A stretch of DNA of 11,110 bases, taken from Roseibacillus sp. GTDB taxonomy: Bacteria > Verrucomicrobiota > Verrucomicrobiae > Verrucomicrobiales > Akkermansiaceae. The notes beneath the pieces are model-generated. The model made no database searches. It was not told where the DNA came from and was given only the letters and a program-made list of their open reading frames with translations. The position numbers and the translations under genes are program-made. Positions 1 to 5,384 of this stretch are shown piece after piece (the first letter of the stretch is position 1; each line of letters opens with the position of its first letter). The stretch lies in the NCBI GenBank assembly GCA_002723015.1, contig PBNG01000055.1, positions 3,788 through 14,897 of the forward strand, in the 5' to 3' direction.

Positions 1-264
1 GAGAAGGGTCGGGTTAAGATGAGTATGCGGGCAGCTATCAGAGAAGCGCGCGGTGAGAGCGATGACCGAGATGACGATGAGGGGCAGGGCGGCAGCCGCC
101 GCGGTGGTGGTGGCCGTCGTGATGGTGGCGGTGGCCGTCGTGACGGTGGTGGTGGACGAGGCCGAGGAGGAGATCGCAACGGACGGGGCCGAGATCGCGA
201 TAAGCCCAAGGATGATGTTCCGCCGCCTGAAAAGGAGGAGTCGTTTTCCCTTACAGACGACTAG
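1..264 (+). CDS. pnp: C-terminal end of probable polynucleotide phosphorylase (partial, 5' end outside window)
   Basis: The frame is open from base 1 to the TAG at 262-264, so 87 residues of a longer gene are visible. The ATG at 19 is most likely internal. The first residues (EKGRVKMSMRAA) match the last beta strand of an S1 RNA-binding domain as it occurs at the end of PNPase, the phosphorolytic 3'-5' exoribonuclease of mRNA turnover. This is followed by an acidic stretch (residues ~19-27), then an Arg/Gly-rich tail (~29-60) with GGGGRRD repeats, and a charged end (KPKDDVPPPEKEE). RG-rich tails of this kind usually bind RNA or protein partners. Other S1-domain proteins (ribosomal protein S1, Tex) could end similarly, and only the tail of the gene is visible, so the identity is moderately supported. 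The gene ends just before a strong terminator. Confidence 0.55.
   Translation, partial: EKGRVKMSMRAAIREARGESDDRDDDEGQGGSRRGGGGRRDGGGGRRDGGGGRGRGGDRNGRGRDRDKPKDDVPPPEKEESFSLTDD
103..165 (+). repeat. 21-bp tandem repeat coding for GGGGRRD units in the RG-rich tail
   Basis: Three in-frame 21-bp units occur back to back: 103-123 (GGGGRRD), 124-144 (GGGGRRD) and 145-165 (diverged, GGGGRGR). The units differ mainly at third codon positions, so they are kept as protein repeats rather than being a very recent duplication. Copy number could vary between strains by slippage without breaking the frame. Confidence 0.75.
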
Positions 265-291
265 CAGGATTTCTAAAGATTTACAGGCAAG

Positions 292-319
292 CGCCCCGGA
301 GTCCCCGGGGCGTTTTTTT
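292..319 (+). terminator. Intrinsic terminator of the upstream (pnp-like) gene
   Basis: An 8-bp GC-only stem (CGCCCCGG at 292-299, CCGGGGCG at 305-312) with a 5-nt loop is followed directly by seven T (313-319). It lies 28 bases past the stop codon of the upstream gene. The T run exists only on the + strand side, so it should stop + strand transcription. It is not obviously bidirectional. Confidence 0.93.
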
Positions 320-609
320 GGGTCTATGCCGTGCCAAAAAGAAACTATTACGCGAGGGCGTCCACTGGGAGAAGGCCAACAGGCGGGCTTTACTCGGGTA
401 AACTCGTACGCTCTTCGTTGTCTACTTTCTCAAATTCAGCCTCCTTGCTGATGTTCACGTAGAAACAACCAAACATGAGCGTGGATAGCAGGATAATCAG
501 GGCCAGGAGCAAGCTGAGAATATTGCGCACGTAGTCATCTTAATGGACCAAATCTAAAATGGGAGCCGAAATTCAAGGTGGGGACCTCAGGAAGATTAGC
601 ACTACTGTC
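320..609. other. Intergenic gap between convergent pnp-like gene and rsmB
   Basis: Apart from the small - strand membrane ORF at 390-530, I see no gene, tRNA, repeat or clear promoter here. There is no strong T-tailed hairpin on the - strand, so a terminator for the rsmB transcript was not found. Confidence 0.6.
390..530 (-). CDS. Probable 46-residue single-pass membrane protein (unrecognised)
   Basis: Reading the - strand from a GTG at 530-528 to a TAA at 392-390 gives 46 residues. It starts MRNILSLLLALIILLSTL, has a hydrophobic helix at residues ~4-24, then a polar, mostly acidic tail (NISKEAEFEKVDNEERTSLPE). An in-frame TAA sits only three codons upstream of the GTG, which fixes the possible start. 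No good Shine-Dalgarno is visible. The gene would lie 79 bases downstream of rsmB on the same strand and converge on the pnp-like gene. The clean split into a membrane helix and a charged soluble tail, with no stop, is hard to get by chance in an otherwise empty 290-base gap. I recognise no family. It could be a chance ORF, and conservation in relatives would decide. Confidence 0.42.
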   Translation of the reverse strand: MRNILSLLLALIILLSTLMFGCFYVNISKEAEFEKVDNEERTSLPE

Positions 610-1845
610 CTATACCGTGAGAAGAGCGGCATAGGATCCGTCAAAGCCGTCCCTGAAGGGGAGAGAGCTCTTTGAATCCAGGAGCGACACTTCCGGATGA
701 CTCTCAAGGAAGCTCATGATCAGATCCTCGTTCTCTTCCGTCTCCAGCGAACAGGTAGAGTAGACAAGCCGGCCGCCTTCTTTCAGGCATGGGAGAGCAT
801 TTCTCAGGATGAGACGTTGGACAGAGGGAAGCTCCTGGAGTCGTTCCGGTTTGAGGCGCCATCTTGCGTCCACCCTTCGCCGCAAGACTCCGGAATTGGA
901 GCAGGGCACGTCGAGAAGAATACGATCAAATCTGGATCTCCACTCATGAGGCGGTGCACAGGTCCAGTCAAACTCCGCGGTCGCAGCAATGTCAACATGT
1001 TGTCCGGTCAGATTTTCGAGGAGTCTTGGGATCCGCTTCTCGTTCGCATCGCTGCAGAGAAGGTGTCCCTCGTTGTTCATTGCCGCTGCAATATGTGAAG
1101 ATTTGCCTCCGGGGGCAGCGCAGGCATCCAGAATAGTTTCACCCGGTTTCGGGGCGAGAAGTTCAATCGCAATCCTGGTCGATGGATCCTGAACATAGAC
1201 TTTGCCACTTTCGATCCATTCACAGGGAAGACGCCCCACAAGTTGATAATAGTCGTCCAATCGAAGACCGGTAAGTTTCTCCTCCCTTTCGGGATCAAGG
1301 GGATCAGGTGCAAGGGGATTGAGACGGAGAATGACCGGAGCCGGCTCATTGTTCCATGTCAGCAGTGCTTCCATGTCAACTCTGCCAAATCGTTTCTCCC
1401 ACCTCTTACAGAGCCACTCCGGATGGGAGAACCTCGTCGGCAGCGGAAGGTTCTCGGCTTCTGAGAAAAGGGTTTTACGGGCCGCTACTGCGCGCCTGAG
1501 GACGGCATTGATGAGGCCACGAACAGGTCGCCGAGCACAATCCACGGTTTCGTTGACGGCAGCGTGATCGGGGATTCCAAGAAGCAGAAGCTGGCATATA
1601 CCCACTCGCAGGATATCGCGTGTCTCGTGGTCCAGCTTGCCTTTGCGCAGCATGCCAATCCAGTGGTCGAGGAGCGTTCTGTTTCGTAATACCGACAGGA
1701 GGATGCTATTTAGAAGCGCTCGGTCGGAGTCGGAAAGATGATTGCGTCTTGCCTGGCGTTCAACAAGAGATTCTGCATAGAGGTGACCCTTGGACCACGC
1801 CCGAAGGGCTGAAACAGCAGCGCGGCGGACATTCTTTCCGGTCAT
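610..1845 (-). CDS. rsmB: 16S rRNA (cytosine-967-C5)-methyltransferase RsmB
   Basis: The 411-residue protein methylates C5 of 16S rRNA C967 using SAM. An N-terminal NusB-like helical RNA-binding domain (residues ~5-130) contains the AVNETVDCAR and GLINAVLRR segments typical of RsmB. The Rossmann methyltransferase domain follows, with SAM-binding DACAAPGGK at 240-248, DVPCSNSG at 312-319 (Cys315) and YSTCS at 362-366 (Cys365, the position of the catalytic nucleophile). Length is close to the E. coli protein (429), and the end (DGFDGSYAALLTV) is a variant of the usual DGFFxAxL ending. The start is fixed by the in-frame stop of the upstream gene six codons earlier. The 18-base gap suggests co-transcription with the 100-residue gene at 2166-1864. 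The family assignment is secure. The exact target base is inferred from the family. Confidence 0.95.
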   Translation of the reverse strand: MTGKNVRRAAVSALRAWSKGHLYAESLVERQARRNHLSDSDRALLNSILLSVLRNRTLLDHWIGMLRKGKLDHETRDILRVGICQLLLLGIPDHAAVNETVDCARRPVRGLINAVLRRAVAARKTLFSEAENLPLPTRFSHPEWLCKRWEKRFGRVDMEALLTWNNEPAPVILRLNPLAPDPLDPEREEKLTGLRLDDYYQLVGRLPCEWIESGKVYVQDPSTRIAIELLAPKPGETILDACAAPGGKSSHIAAAMNNEGHLLCSDANEKRIPRLLENLTGQHVDIAATAEFDWTCAPPHEWRSRFDRILLDVPCSNSGVLRRRVDARWRLKPERLQELPSVQRLILRNALPCLKEGGRLVYSTCSLETEENEDLIMSFLESHPEVSLLDSKSSLPFRDGFDGSYAALLTV

Positions 1846-1863
1846 CTCAAATGGCAGAGAGGA

Positions 1864-2166
1864 TTACTGCTGCTGGAGAAAATGCGCTGCAATAATAGCC
1901 CATTCCTCTTCAAGGGTGATCGTCGCATGAGGTGCTTTCCTCCCTGCTCGACGATACCAATAGAAGGCGTTTGGAAGATCGCCTTCCTCCCGGTGGAGGT
2001 AGGCGTGGATCCACGCTCCATCTGGATCGGAAATGGCGGAGCAGAGATCGTGGGCCGCATCCCATCGCCCGGACTTGGCCAGCCATAACGAGTGCACCTC
2101 AGGTGAAACATTTGTGGGCGGAGTATCATCAGTAATAGCTGACTGGGCCAGTTCCTCAATGGTCAT
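1864..2166 (-). CDS. Conserved 100-residue protein of unknown function, TPR-like helices
   Basis: The 100-residue soluble protein has no signal peptide or membrane helix. Its core resembles a small conserved bacterial family of unknown function, marked here by HSLWLAKSGRWDAAHDL (25-41), AWIHAYLHREEGD (51-63) and NAFYWYRRAGR (66-76). The alternation of aromatic and charged residues over paired helices is TPR-like: a short repeat-type scaffold, probably for protein binding. The stop lies 18 bases before the rsmB start on the same strand, so the two are probably one transcript. No enzymatic motif is visible. The family resemblance is from memory of the motif, and I can assign no function. Confidence 0.8.
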   Translation of the reverse strand: MTIEELAQSAITDDTPPTNVSPEVHSLWLAKSGRWDAAHDLCSAISDPDGAWIHAYLHREEGDLPNAFYWYRRAGRKAPHATITLEEEWAIIAAHFLQQQ

Positions 2167-2184
2167 CGGGTGTTCAGCAAAGAC

Positions 2185-2190
2185 TAGAAT
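2185..2190 (+). promoter_or_regulatory. Candidate -10 element for the secreted-protein gene
   Basis: TAGAAT in the 64-base divergent gap matches five of six positions of the sigma-70 -10 consensus and would place transcription start about 30 bases before the ATG at 2231. No convincing -35 is present 16-18 bases upstream, and such a site would lie inside the first codons of the opposite gene. Weak call. Confidence 0.25.
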
Positions 2191-2230
2191 TGCGCTGGTG
2201 GAAAGCCCCGGCTACTGGTAACGGTCCATT

Positions 2231-3079
2231 ATGAAACACCTTGCAATCGTTATCGGTATTGCCTTCGGAGTCACCGGATTCGCCCGGGCCGAGGAGTTGC
2301 CTGCGACTCTGGATAAGCCCTACCTTGGGTGTTGGCTGGCCTTTTCTGATTCCCGGGATTTTGAATTTGTTATTGGCGGTGATGGAGATGCCGAACTCTT
2401 TTTCATAAAGAATCGGAAGCGACTTTCTACTGGAGGTTGCACTCTGAAGATCTACTATGCCCTCGAGGAAAAAGTGAAGGGTAAGGGAGGAAAGCCGAGG
2501 TGGGTATCCCGCAGAATAGTGCAAGATGGTTTTGAAGACTTTGGTAAAGAAACGGCAAAGCCGCCCCTCCGCAAACCCCTGAGCTTCACCGCAACCTATA
2601 CTGGTGGGATCAAAGCCAAAATCACTCACGTGTTTACGAAGGATGGAATGGAGATTTCCACCCAGGTAGTCGACAAGGGCGAAAGTAAGGGAGAGTTGAG
2701 AGCCGGTGTAAAGATTCTGGTGGGAGATCTCTTCAGGCAGATCGATGATGCCGATCTTGAAAAGCGGGAGACGGAATCAAAACTGGAGGATACACGAATC
2801 TCGGTTCGGGGTGTCGGTGCGCGACGGACAGAACGGGTGAAGTTTGAGGATTACGATGTGGTTCTCACTGAGGAATTCCCCAATGGGGTAAGAGCATTTG
2901 CGCTGGAGTCAGATCGCTACGGGGACCACGAATTCCAAATGACAACAGCCAATCCTGAATATGGGATCATTGAGTTCGTACAGCGAAAGAAGATCATCCA
3001 TGGATTCTACACGAACTGGTATCCCGATCCCGAGAAGGCGGGACAGCAGGATGCTCGTCTTCTCCTGAAGGTGAAGTGA
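2231..3079 (+). CDS. Secreted/periplasmic protein of unknown function
   Basis: The 282-residue protein has a typical signal peptide: MKHLA, a hydrophobic core (residues ~4-16), and a likely signal peptidase I site after ARA at residue 20. The mature protein has two cysteines (C34 and C70) that could form a disulfide, a Lys/Gly-rich loop (residues ~81-90), and many alternating hydrophobic/polar stretches suggesting a mostly beta fold (for example FEFVIGG, AELFFI, FTATYTGGIKAKITHVF). A charged, probably helical segment spans ~171-188. No catalytic motif, lipobox or C-terminal anchor is seen, and I recognise no family. It diverges from the 2166-1864 gene across a 64-base gap and is separated from mraZ by 343 bases, so it is likely its own transcription unit. 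The Shine-Dalgarno before the ATG is weak. Confidence 0.85.
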   Translation: MKHLAIVIGIAFGVTGFARAEELPATLDKPYLGCWLAFSDSRDFEFVIGGDGDAELFFIKNRKRLSTGGCTLKIYYALEEKVKGKGGKPRWVSRRIVQDGFEDFGKETAKPPLRKPLSFTATYTGGIKAKITHVFTKDGMEISTQVVDKGESKGELRAGVKILVGDLFRQIDDADLEKRETESKLEDTRISVRGVGARRTERVKFEDYDVVLTEEFPNGVRAFALESDRYGDHEFQMTTANPEYGIIEFVQRKKIIHGFYTNWYPDPEKAGQQDARLLLKVK

Positions 3080-3363
3080 CTTACTCTGAGAGGGAGCAAA
3101 CAAGGAGAGGCCGTCTTCGTGTCTCTCGTAGGCATTGTGCTCTACGGATTGCACGGCTTCGGTAGATAGCGCACTCCGTGGTACACTTTTCTTTATCGGC
3201 TGCCCGAAGACCCTACAATCTGGATCTTGGTAGCAGCAAAAAAGGCGAGCTCATCACTCTTTTTTGAAAATTTAACGAGTAGAGCTTAATTTTTAGATCT
3301 CGATGATTCCGTAAGAGGACTTCAACAAGGTAGATTTGCGTTATTTTCAGTGTCTGTTTTAGA

Positions 3364-3408
3364 TTGACTTACATGTGAGTTAAAGTGTACCAAAGTGCAC
3401 TGAATAAT
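3364..3408 (+). promoter_or_regulatory. Candidate mraZ/dcw promoter region
   Basis: TTGACT at 3364-3369 is a good -35-like hexamer, but 17-18 bases downstream there is only a poor -10 (TACCAA at 3388-3393). A better -10-like hexamer, AATAAT at 3403-3408, has no good -35 at the proper distance. If AATAAT is used, transcription would begin about 8 bases before the GTG start, giving a nearly leaderless mraZ mRNA. The exact promoter is therefore unresolved, but it must overlap the MraZ boxes in either case. Confidence 0.35.
3372..3398 (+). promoter_or_regulatory. Putative MraZ operator: AAAGTG boxes on a 10-bp period
   Basis: Two identical AAAGTG boxes at 3382-3387 and 3392-3397 are exactly 10 bp apart. 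A degenerate third (CATGTG, sharing A and GTG) lies at 3372-3377 in the same phase. The array ends 25 bases before the mraZ start. Established for the family: MraZ binds tandem direct repeats with a 10-bp period upstream of its own gene, TGGG-type in E. coli and AAAGTG[T/G]-type in Mollicutes. This array matches the latter form closely. A TTGACT -35-like hexamer (3364-3369) lies just upstream, so binding would cover the core promoter. That the local MraZ binds here is inference. Confidence 0.6.
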
Positions 3409-3422
3409 TCTTAGATTTCAAG

Positions 3423-3887
3423 GTGGGTCTGCCAACCAATAGCTTTGAAGGAGTATTTGACTTCAAACTCGACGCAAAGGGCCGTGTCTCGGTGCCCTCA
3501 GAGTGGCGTCCTGGAAAAGGAGAGGCATTGCCCCTCCGCCTCTTGAAGTGGCGCACCCTTGAGATACCCGTACTCAAGGCGCTTACCGGGGAGGCGTTTA
3601 CGGCAATGATCGAATCTATCGATGGATCGGATCTTTCCGCAGGTGTGAAGAGTCAGCGGAAAGGCCTGCTCTATTCCCGGAATACTCAGGTAACGATCAA
3701 TGACCAGGGCAAGGTTCTTATCCCGAGAAAGTTGGTCGAGGAGCATGGCTTGAAGCCAGGAGGCGCTGTGCACCTGTTCGGAAGGGGAACCAATTTTGAT
3801 ATCGTAAGTCCGCGCGATCATGGCGCGATGCTTGAGGCCGAGGAGTCGCTCCTGGGCGATCTTTACGCCTCGGTTGACTTTTCCTGA
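3423..3887 (+). CDS. mraZ: Transcriptional regulator MraZ
   Basis: The 154-residue protein has the two AbrB-like swapped-hairpin half-domains of MraZ. Each is marked by the D-x-x-G-[RK]-[VI]-x-x-P signature: DAKGRVSVP at 17-25 and DQGKVLIP at 94-101. MraZ forms a ring-shaped oligomer that binds direct repeats upstream of its own operon and normally represses it. The gene is the first of the dcw cluster, as usual. The start is GTG. An in-frame TAA six codons upstream and the lack of any ATG before the first signature leave no better choice. There is no Shine-Dalgarno. The N-terminus (GLPTNSFEGVFDFKL) and the ~75-residue stretch between signatures are typical in length but divergent in sequence. 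Confidence 0.93.
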   Translation: MGLPTNSFEGVFDFKLDAKGRVSVPSEWRPGKGEALPLRLLKWRTLEIPVLKALTGEAFTAMIESIDGSDLSAGVKSQRKGLLYSRNTQVTINDQGKVLIPRKLVEEHGLKPGGAVHLFGRGTNFDIVSPRDHGAMLEAEESLLGDLYASVDFS

Positions 3888-3939
3888 ACACTTTACCTCG
3901 AACGCCCAATAGACTGATAAACTGCTGATGTTCCTGCCT

Positions 3940-4018
3940 TCTCCAACCCCGGTTCCGTCAATGACGTGGTGCCTGCCGGGCTGTTCAACAAACCTGTTGA
4001 CGGTGCCGGGGTTGGAGA
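3940..4018. repeat. Long inverted repeat between mraZ and rsmH
   Basis: The left arm at 3940-3961 and right arm at 3997-4018 are 22 bases each. The outer 13 bases are perfectly complementary (TCTCCAACCCCGG against CCGGGGTTGGAGA). One T-G wobble and one T-T mismatch follow, then seven more pairs. The 35-base loop can form smaller stems (TCAAC 3985-3989 with GTTGA 3996-4000; GCC/GGC at 3971-3981), which would compete with the base of the long stem. No T run follows, so it is not a standard terminator. It may be an RNA structure in the mraZ-rsmH leader or a dispersed palindromic (REP/MITE-like) element. Confidence 0.9.
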
Positions 4019-4036
4019 CACCCCCTCTGGCGATGC

Positions 4037-4043
4037 AGGGAGA
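4037..4043 (+). promoter_or_regulatory. Shine-Dalgarno site that fixes the rsmH start
   Basis: AGGGAGA ends 7 bases before the ATG at 4051, which opens a protein of normal RsmH length. The upstream in-frame ATGs at 3928 and 4033 have no comparable site. The one at 3928 would add 41 unrelated residues encoded by the inverted repeat. Confidence 0.7.
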
Positions 4044-4050
4044 TGAGCGG

Positions 4051-5001
4051 ATGGGTGGAAAAGAACTCTCTTCTTTCGAACACGTCCCGGTGATGCCGGC
4101 AGAAGTTATTCGCCTGCTTGCTCCTCAACCGGGAAAGACTATTTTGGATTCAACTCTCGGGGGGGGCGGTCATGCCAAGAAAATTCTTGAAGCCGGAGCC
4201 AGCTTGATCGGTCTCGACCAAGATCCTAATTCGTTGAGGCACGCTGAGAATAAGCTCAGGAAATACGGCAATTCGGTTGTCTTAAAGCAGGTGAACTTCT
4301 CCGAAATGCTGACAGCAGGGAGAGAGATTTCTCCGAGTGGAGTTGACGGTATTTTAATGGATCTCGGCGTTTCGTCTCATCAACTGGACTGTGCGGAGAG
4401 GGGATTTTCCGTGCGGTTTCAGGGCCCTCTCGACATGAGGATGAATCCCAGCGAAGGCGTCACGGCAGCCGAAATAGTGAATCGTTGGGATGAACCCGAG
4501 TTGGCGCGTATTTTCTGGGAACTGGGAGAAGAGCGAAAGTCCAGAGCGATAGCTGGTGCCATTGCCCGTCGCCGATTGCACAAGCGGTTTGAAGATACTC
4601 TCGATCTTGCAGATTGCGTTGCCGGAGTTATCGGTCGGCGAGGACGCATTCATCCAGCGACCCGAGTCTTCCAGGCGCTACGAATGACAGTGAACAGGGA
4701 AATGGAGTGCCTTAAGGAGGCCTTGGATTCGGCTCCTGCTCTCCTCAAGCCTGGCGGGCGCATTGCGGTCATTACATTCCACAGTCTCGAAGACCGGATG
4801 GTGAAGAGATTCTTCAAATCGCGGTGCCAAGTTGAAATTGATCGTCCCGAGTGGCCCGAGCCGAGAAGTAACCCGGATTGGTGTATGGATCAGGTAACCC
4901 GGAAGCCGATGACCCCCGGTTCTGAGGAGGTGAAGTTGAATCCGAGGTCTCGTAGTGCGAAGCTCAGGGTTGCCGAAAAAAGAAAGGCGGTCACGCTATG
5001 A
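4051..5001 (+). CDS. rsmH: 16S rRNA (cytosine-1402-N4)-methyltransferase RsmH (MraW)
   Basis: The 316-residue protein is close to the 313 of E. coli. It adds the N4-methyl group to C1402 of 16S rRNA using SAM and is a standard second gene of dcw clusters. It begins with the family's HVPVM segment (11-15), followed by SAM-binding LDSTLGGGGHA (32-42), DLGVSSHQLD (104-113), GPLDMRM (125-131), HPATRVFQALRMTVN (201-215), FHSLEDR (243-249) and the C-terminal NPRSRSAKLRV (297-307). The frame stays open to an ATG at 3928, but the start at 4051 is chosen by its Shine-Dalgarno and by family length. The stop overlaps the ftsL start as ATGA, so translation is probably coupled. A run of eight G (4159-4166) encodes part of the GGGG motif. 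Confidence 0.96.
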   Translation: MGGKELSSFEHVPVMPAEVIRLLAPQPGKTILDSTLGGGGHAKKILEAGASLIGLDQDPNSLRHAENKLRKYGNSVVLKQVNFSEMLTAGREISPSGVDGILMDLGVSSHQLDCAERGFSVRFQGPLDMRMNPSEGVTAAEIVNRWDEPELARIFWELGEERKSRAIAGAIARRRLHKRFEDTLDLADCVAGVIGRRGRIHPATRVFQALRMTVNREMECLKEALDSAPALLKPGGRIAVITFHSLEDRMVKRFFKSRCQVEIDRPEWPEPRSNPDWCMDQVTRKPMTPGSEEVKLNPRSRSAKLRVAEKRKAVTL

Positions 5002-5384
5002 ACCGAAGACGTCCTGTTAAGTCGAATCTCGGGATTGGGGCGATAGTCCTGCTAATCGCTGCAGCGTTGGTCGTGGCTGGTGCGGGGGTGTTTCATGCCT
5101 ATACCAAGAACCAGCAGATCAAGGTCGCACGGGCGCTCCAGAAGGTCGAGAACCGGATTTCCCAGCACCGCTTTGATATTACCAACCTTGAGGTCAGGCT
5201 TGAGGACCAGCTGAATCCGATCCTCCTCAATGATCGTCTGATTCAAATGTCCTCGGACCTGCGGCGGATTCCACGGGAGGCTGTGCAGAATCTTCCTGCC
5301 GAGCGGGATCCCAGAGCAGTGAAGTCCCGCGGTCCGGAATCTCGTCGCGCCACTCCGTCACTGGTGGATTTAGATACCCCGTGA
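4998..5384 (+). CDS. ftsL: Cell division protein FtsL-like
   Basis: The 128-residue bitopic membrane protein has a short basic cytoplasmic start (MNRRRPVKSN), one transmembrane helix at ~11-33, then a periplasmic coiled-coil-like stretch at ~36-72 (NQQIKVARALQKVENRISQ...). A polar, Arg/Pro-rich tail runs from ~98 to the end. FtsL partners FtsB and FtsQ in the divisome and activates FtsWI. Sequence conservation in this family is very low, so the call rests on topology and on position exactly between rsmH and ftsI, where ftsL sits in most dcw clusters. The 30-residue tail after the coiled coil is longer than in many FtsL proteins. The stop overlaps the ftsI start as GTGA. Confidence 0.8.
   Translation: MNRRRPVKSNLGIGAIVLLIAAALVVAGAGVFHAYTKNQQIKVARALQKVENRISQHRFDITNLEVRLEDQLNPILLNDRLIQMSSDLRRIPREAVQNLPAERDPRAVKSRGPESRRATPSLVDLDTP

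Larger units (their letters stand above)
3080..3422. other. Intergenic region upstream of the dcw cluster
   Basis: No credible gene is seen. The first ~100 bases contain a hairpin with CGTAG/GCA arms (3127-3134 with 3138-3146, one bulged T) and a CACGG/CCGTG pair (3152-3156, 3176-3180), neither followed by a T run. A6 at 3238-3243 faces T6 at 3260-3265 across a short loop, at best a weak T-tailed hairpin that might end the upstream transcript. From about 3255 the sequence becomes clearly AT-rich, as expected for the promoter region of the following operon. The last 60 bases hold the MraZ-box array listed separately. Confidence 0.6.

Noticed and set aside
53..451. 132-residue + strand ORF overlapping the RG-rich gene and the terminator
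   Set aside because: It is a frame-shifted reading of the GC-rich repeat (long Ala/Val runs) and passes straight through the terminator hairpin. The frame open from base 1 is the real one.
697..1136. Overlapping + strand ORFs opposite rsmB
   Set aside because: rsmB on the - strand has full family motifs across this region, and the opposite-strand frames show no recognisable domain.
2174..2629. 151-residue - strand ORF opposite the secreted-protein gene
   Set aside because: The + strand frame has a clean signal peptide and is longer. The antisense frame has atypical composition and overlaps the divergent promoter gap.
3127..3180. Hairpins after the secreted-protein gene as a terminator or structured RNA
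   Set aside because: Stems are short (5-8 bp, one bulge), there is no T tract, and nothing matches a known riboswitch or ncRNA.
3238..3265. A6/T6-flanked sequence as a strong terminator
   Set aside because: Only seven mostly A-T pairs plus one wobble can form. It is too weak to call, and no GC stem precedes the T run.
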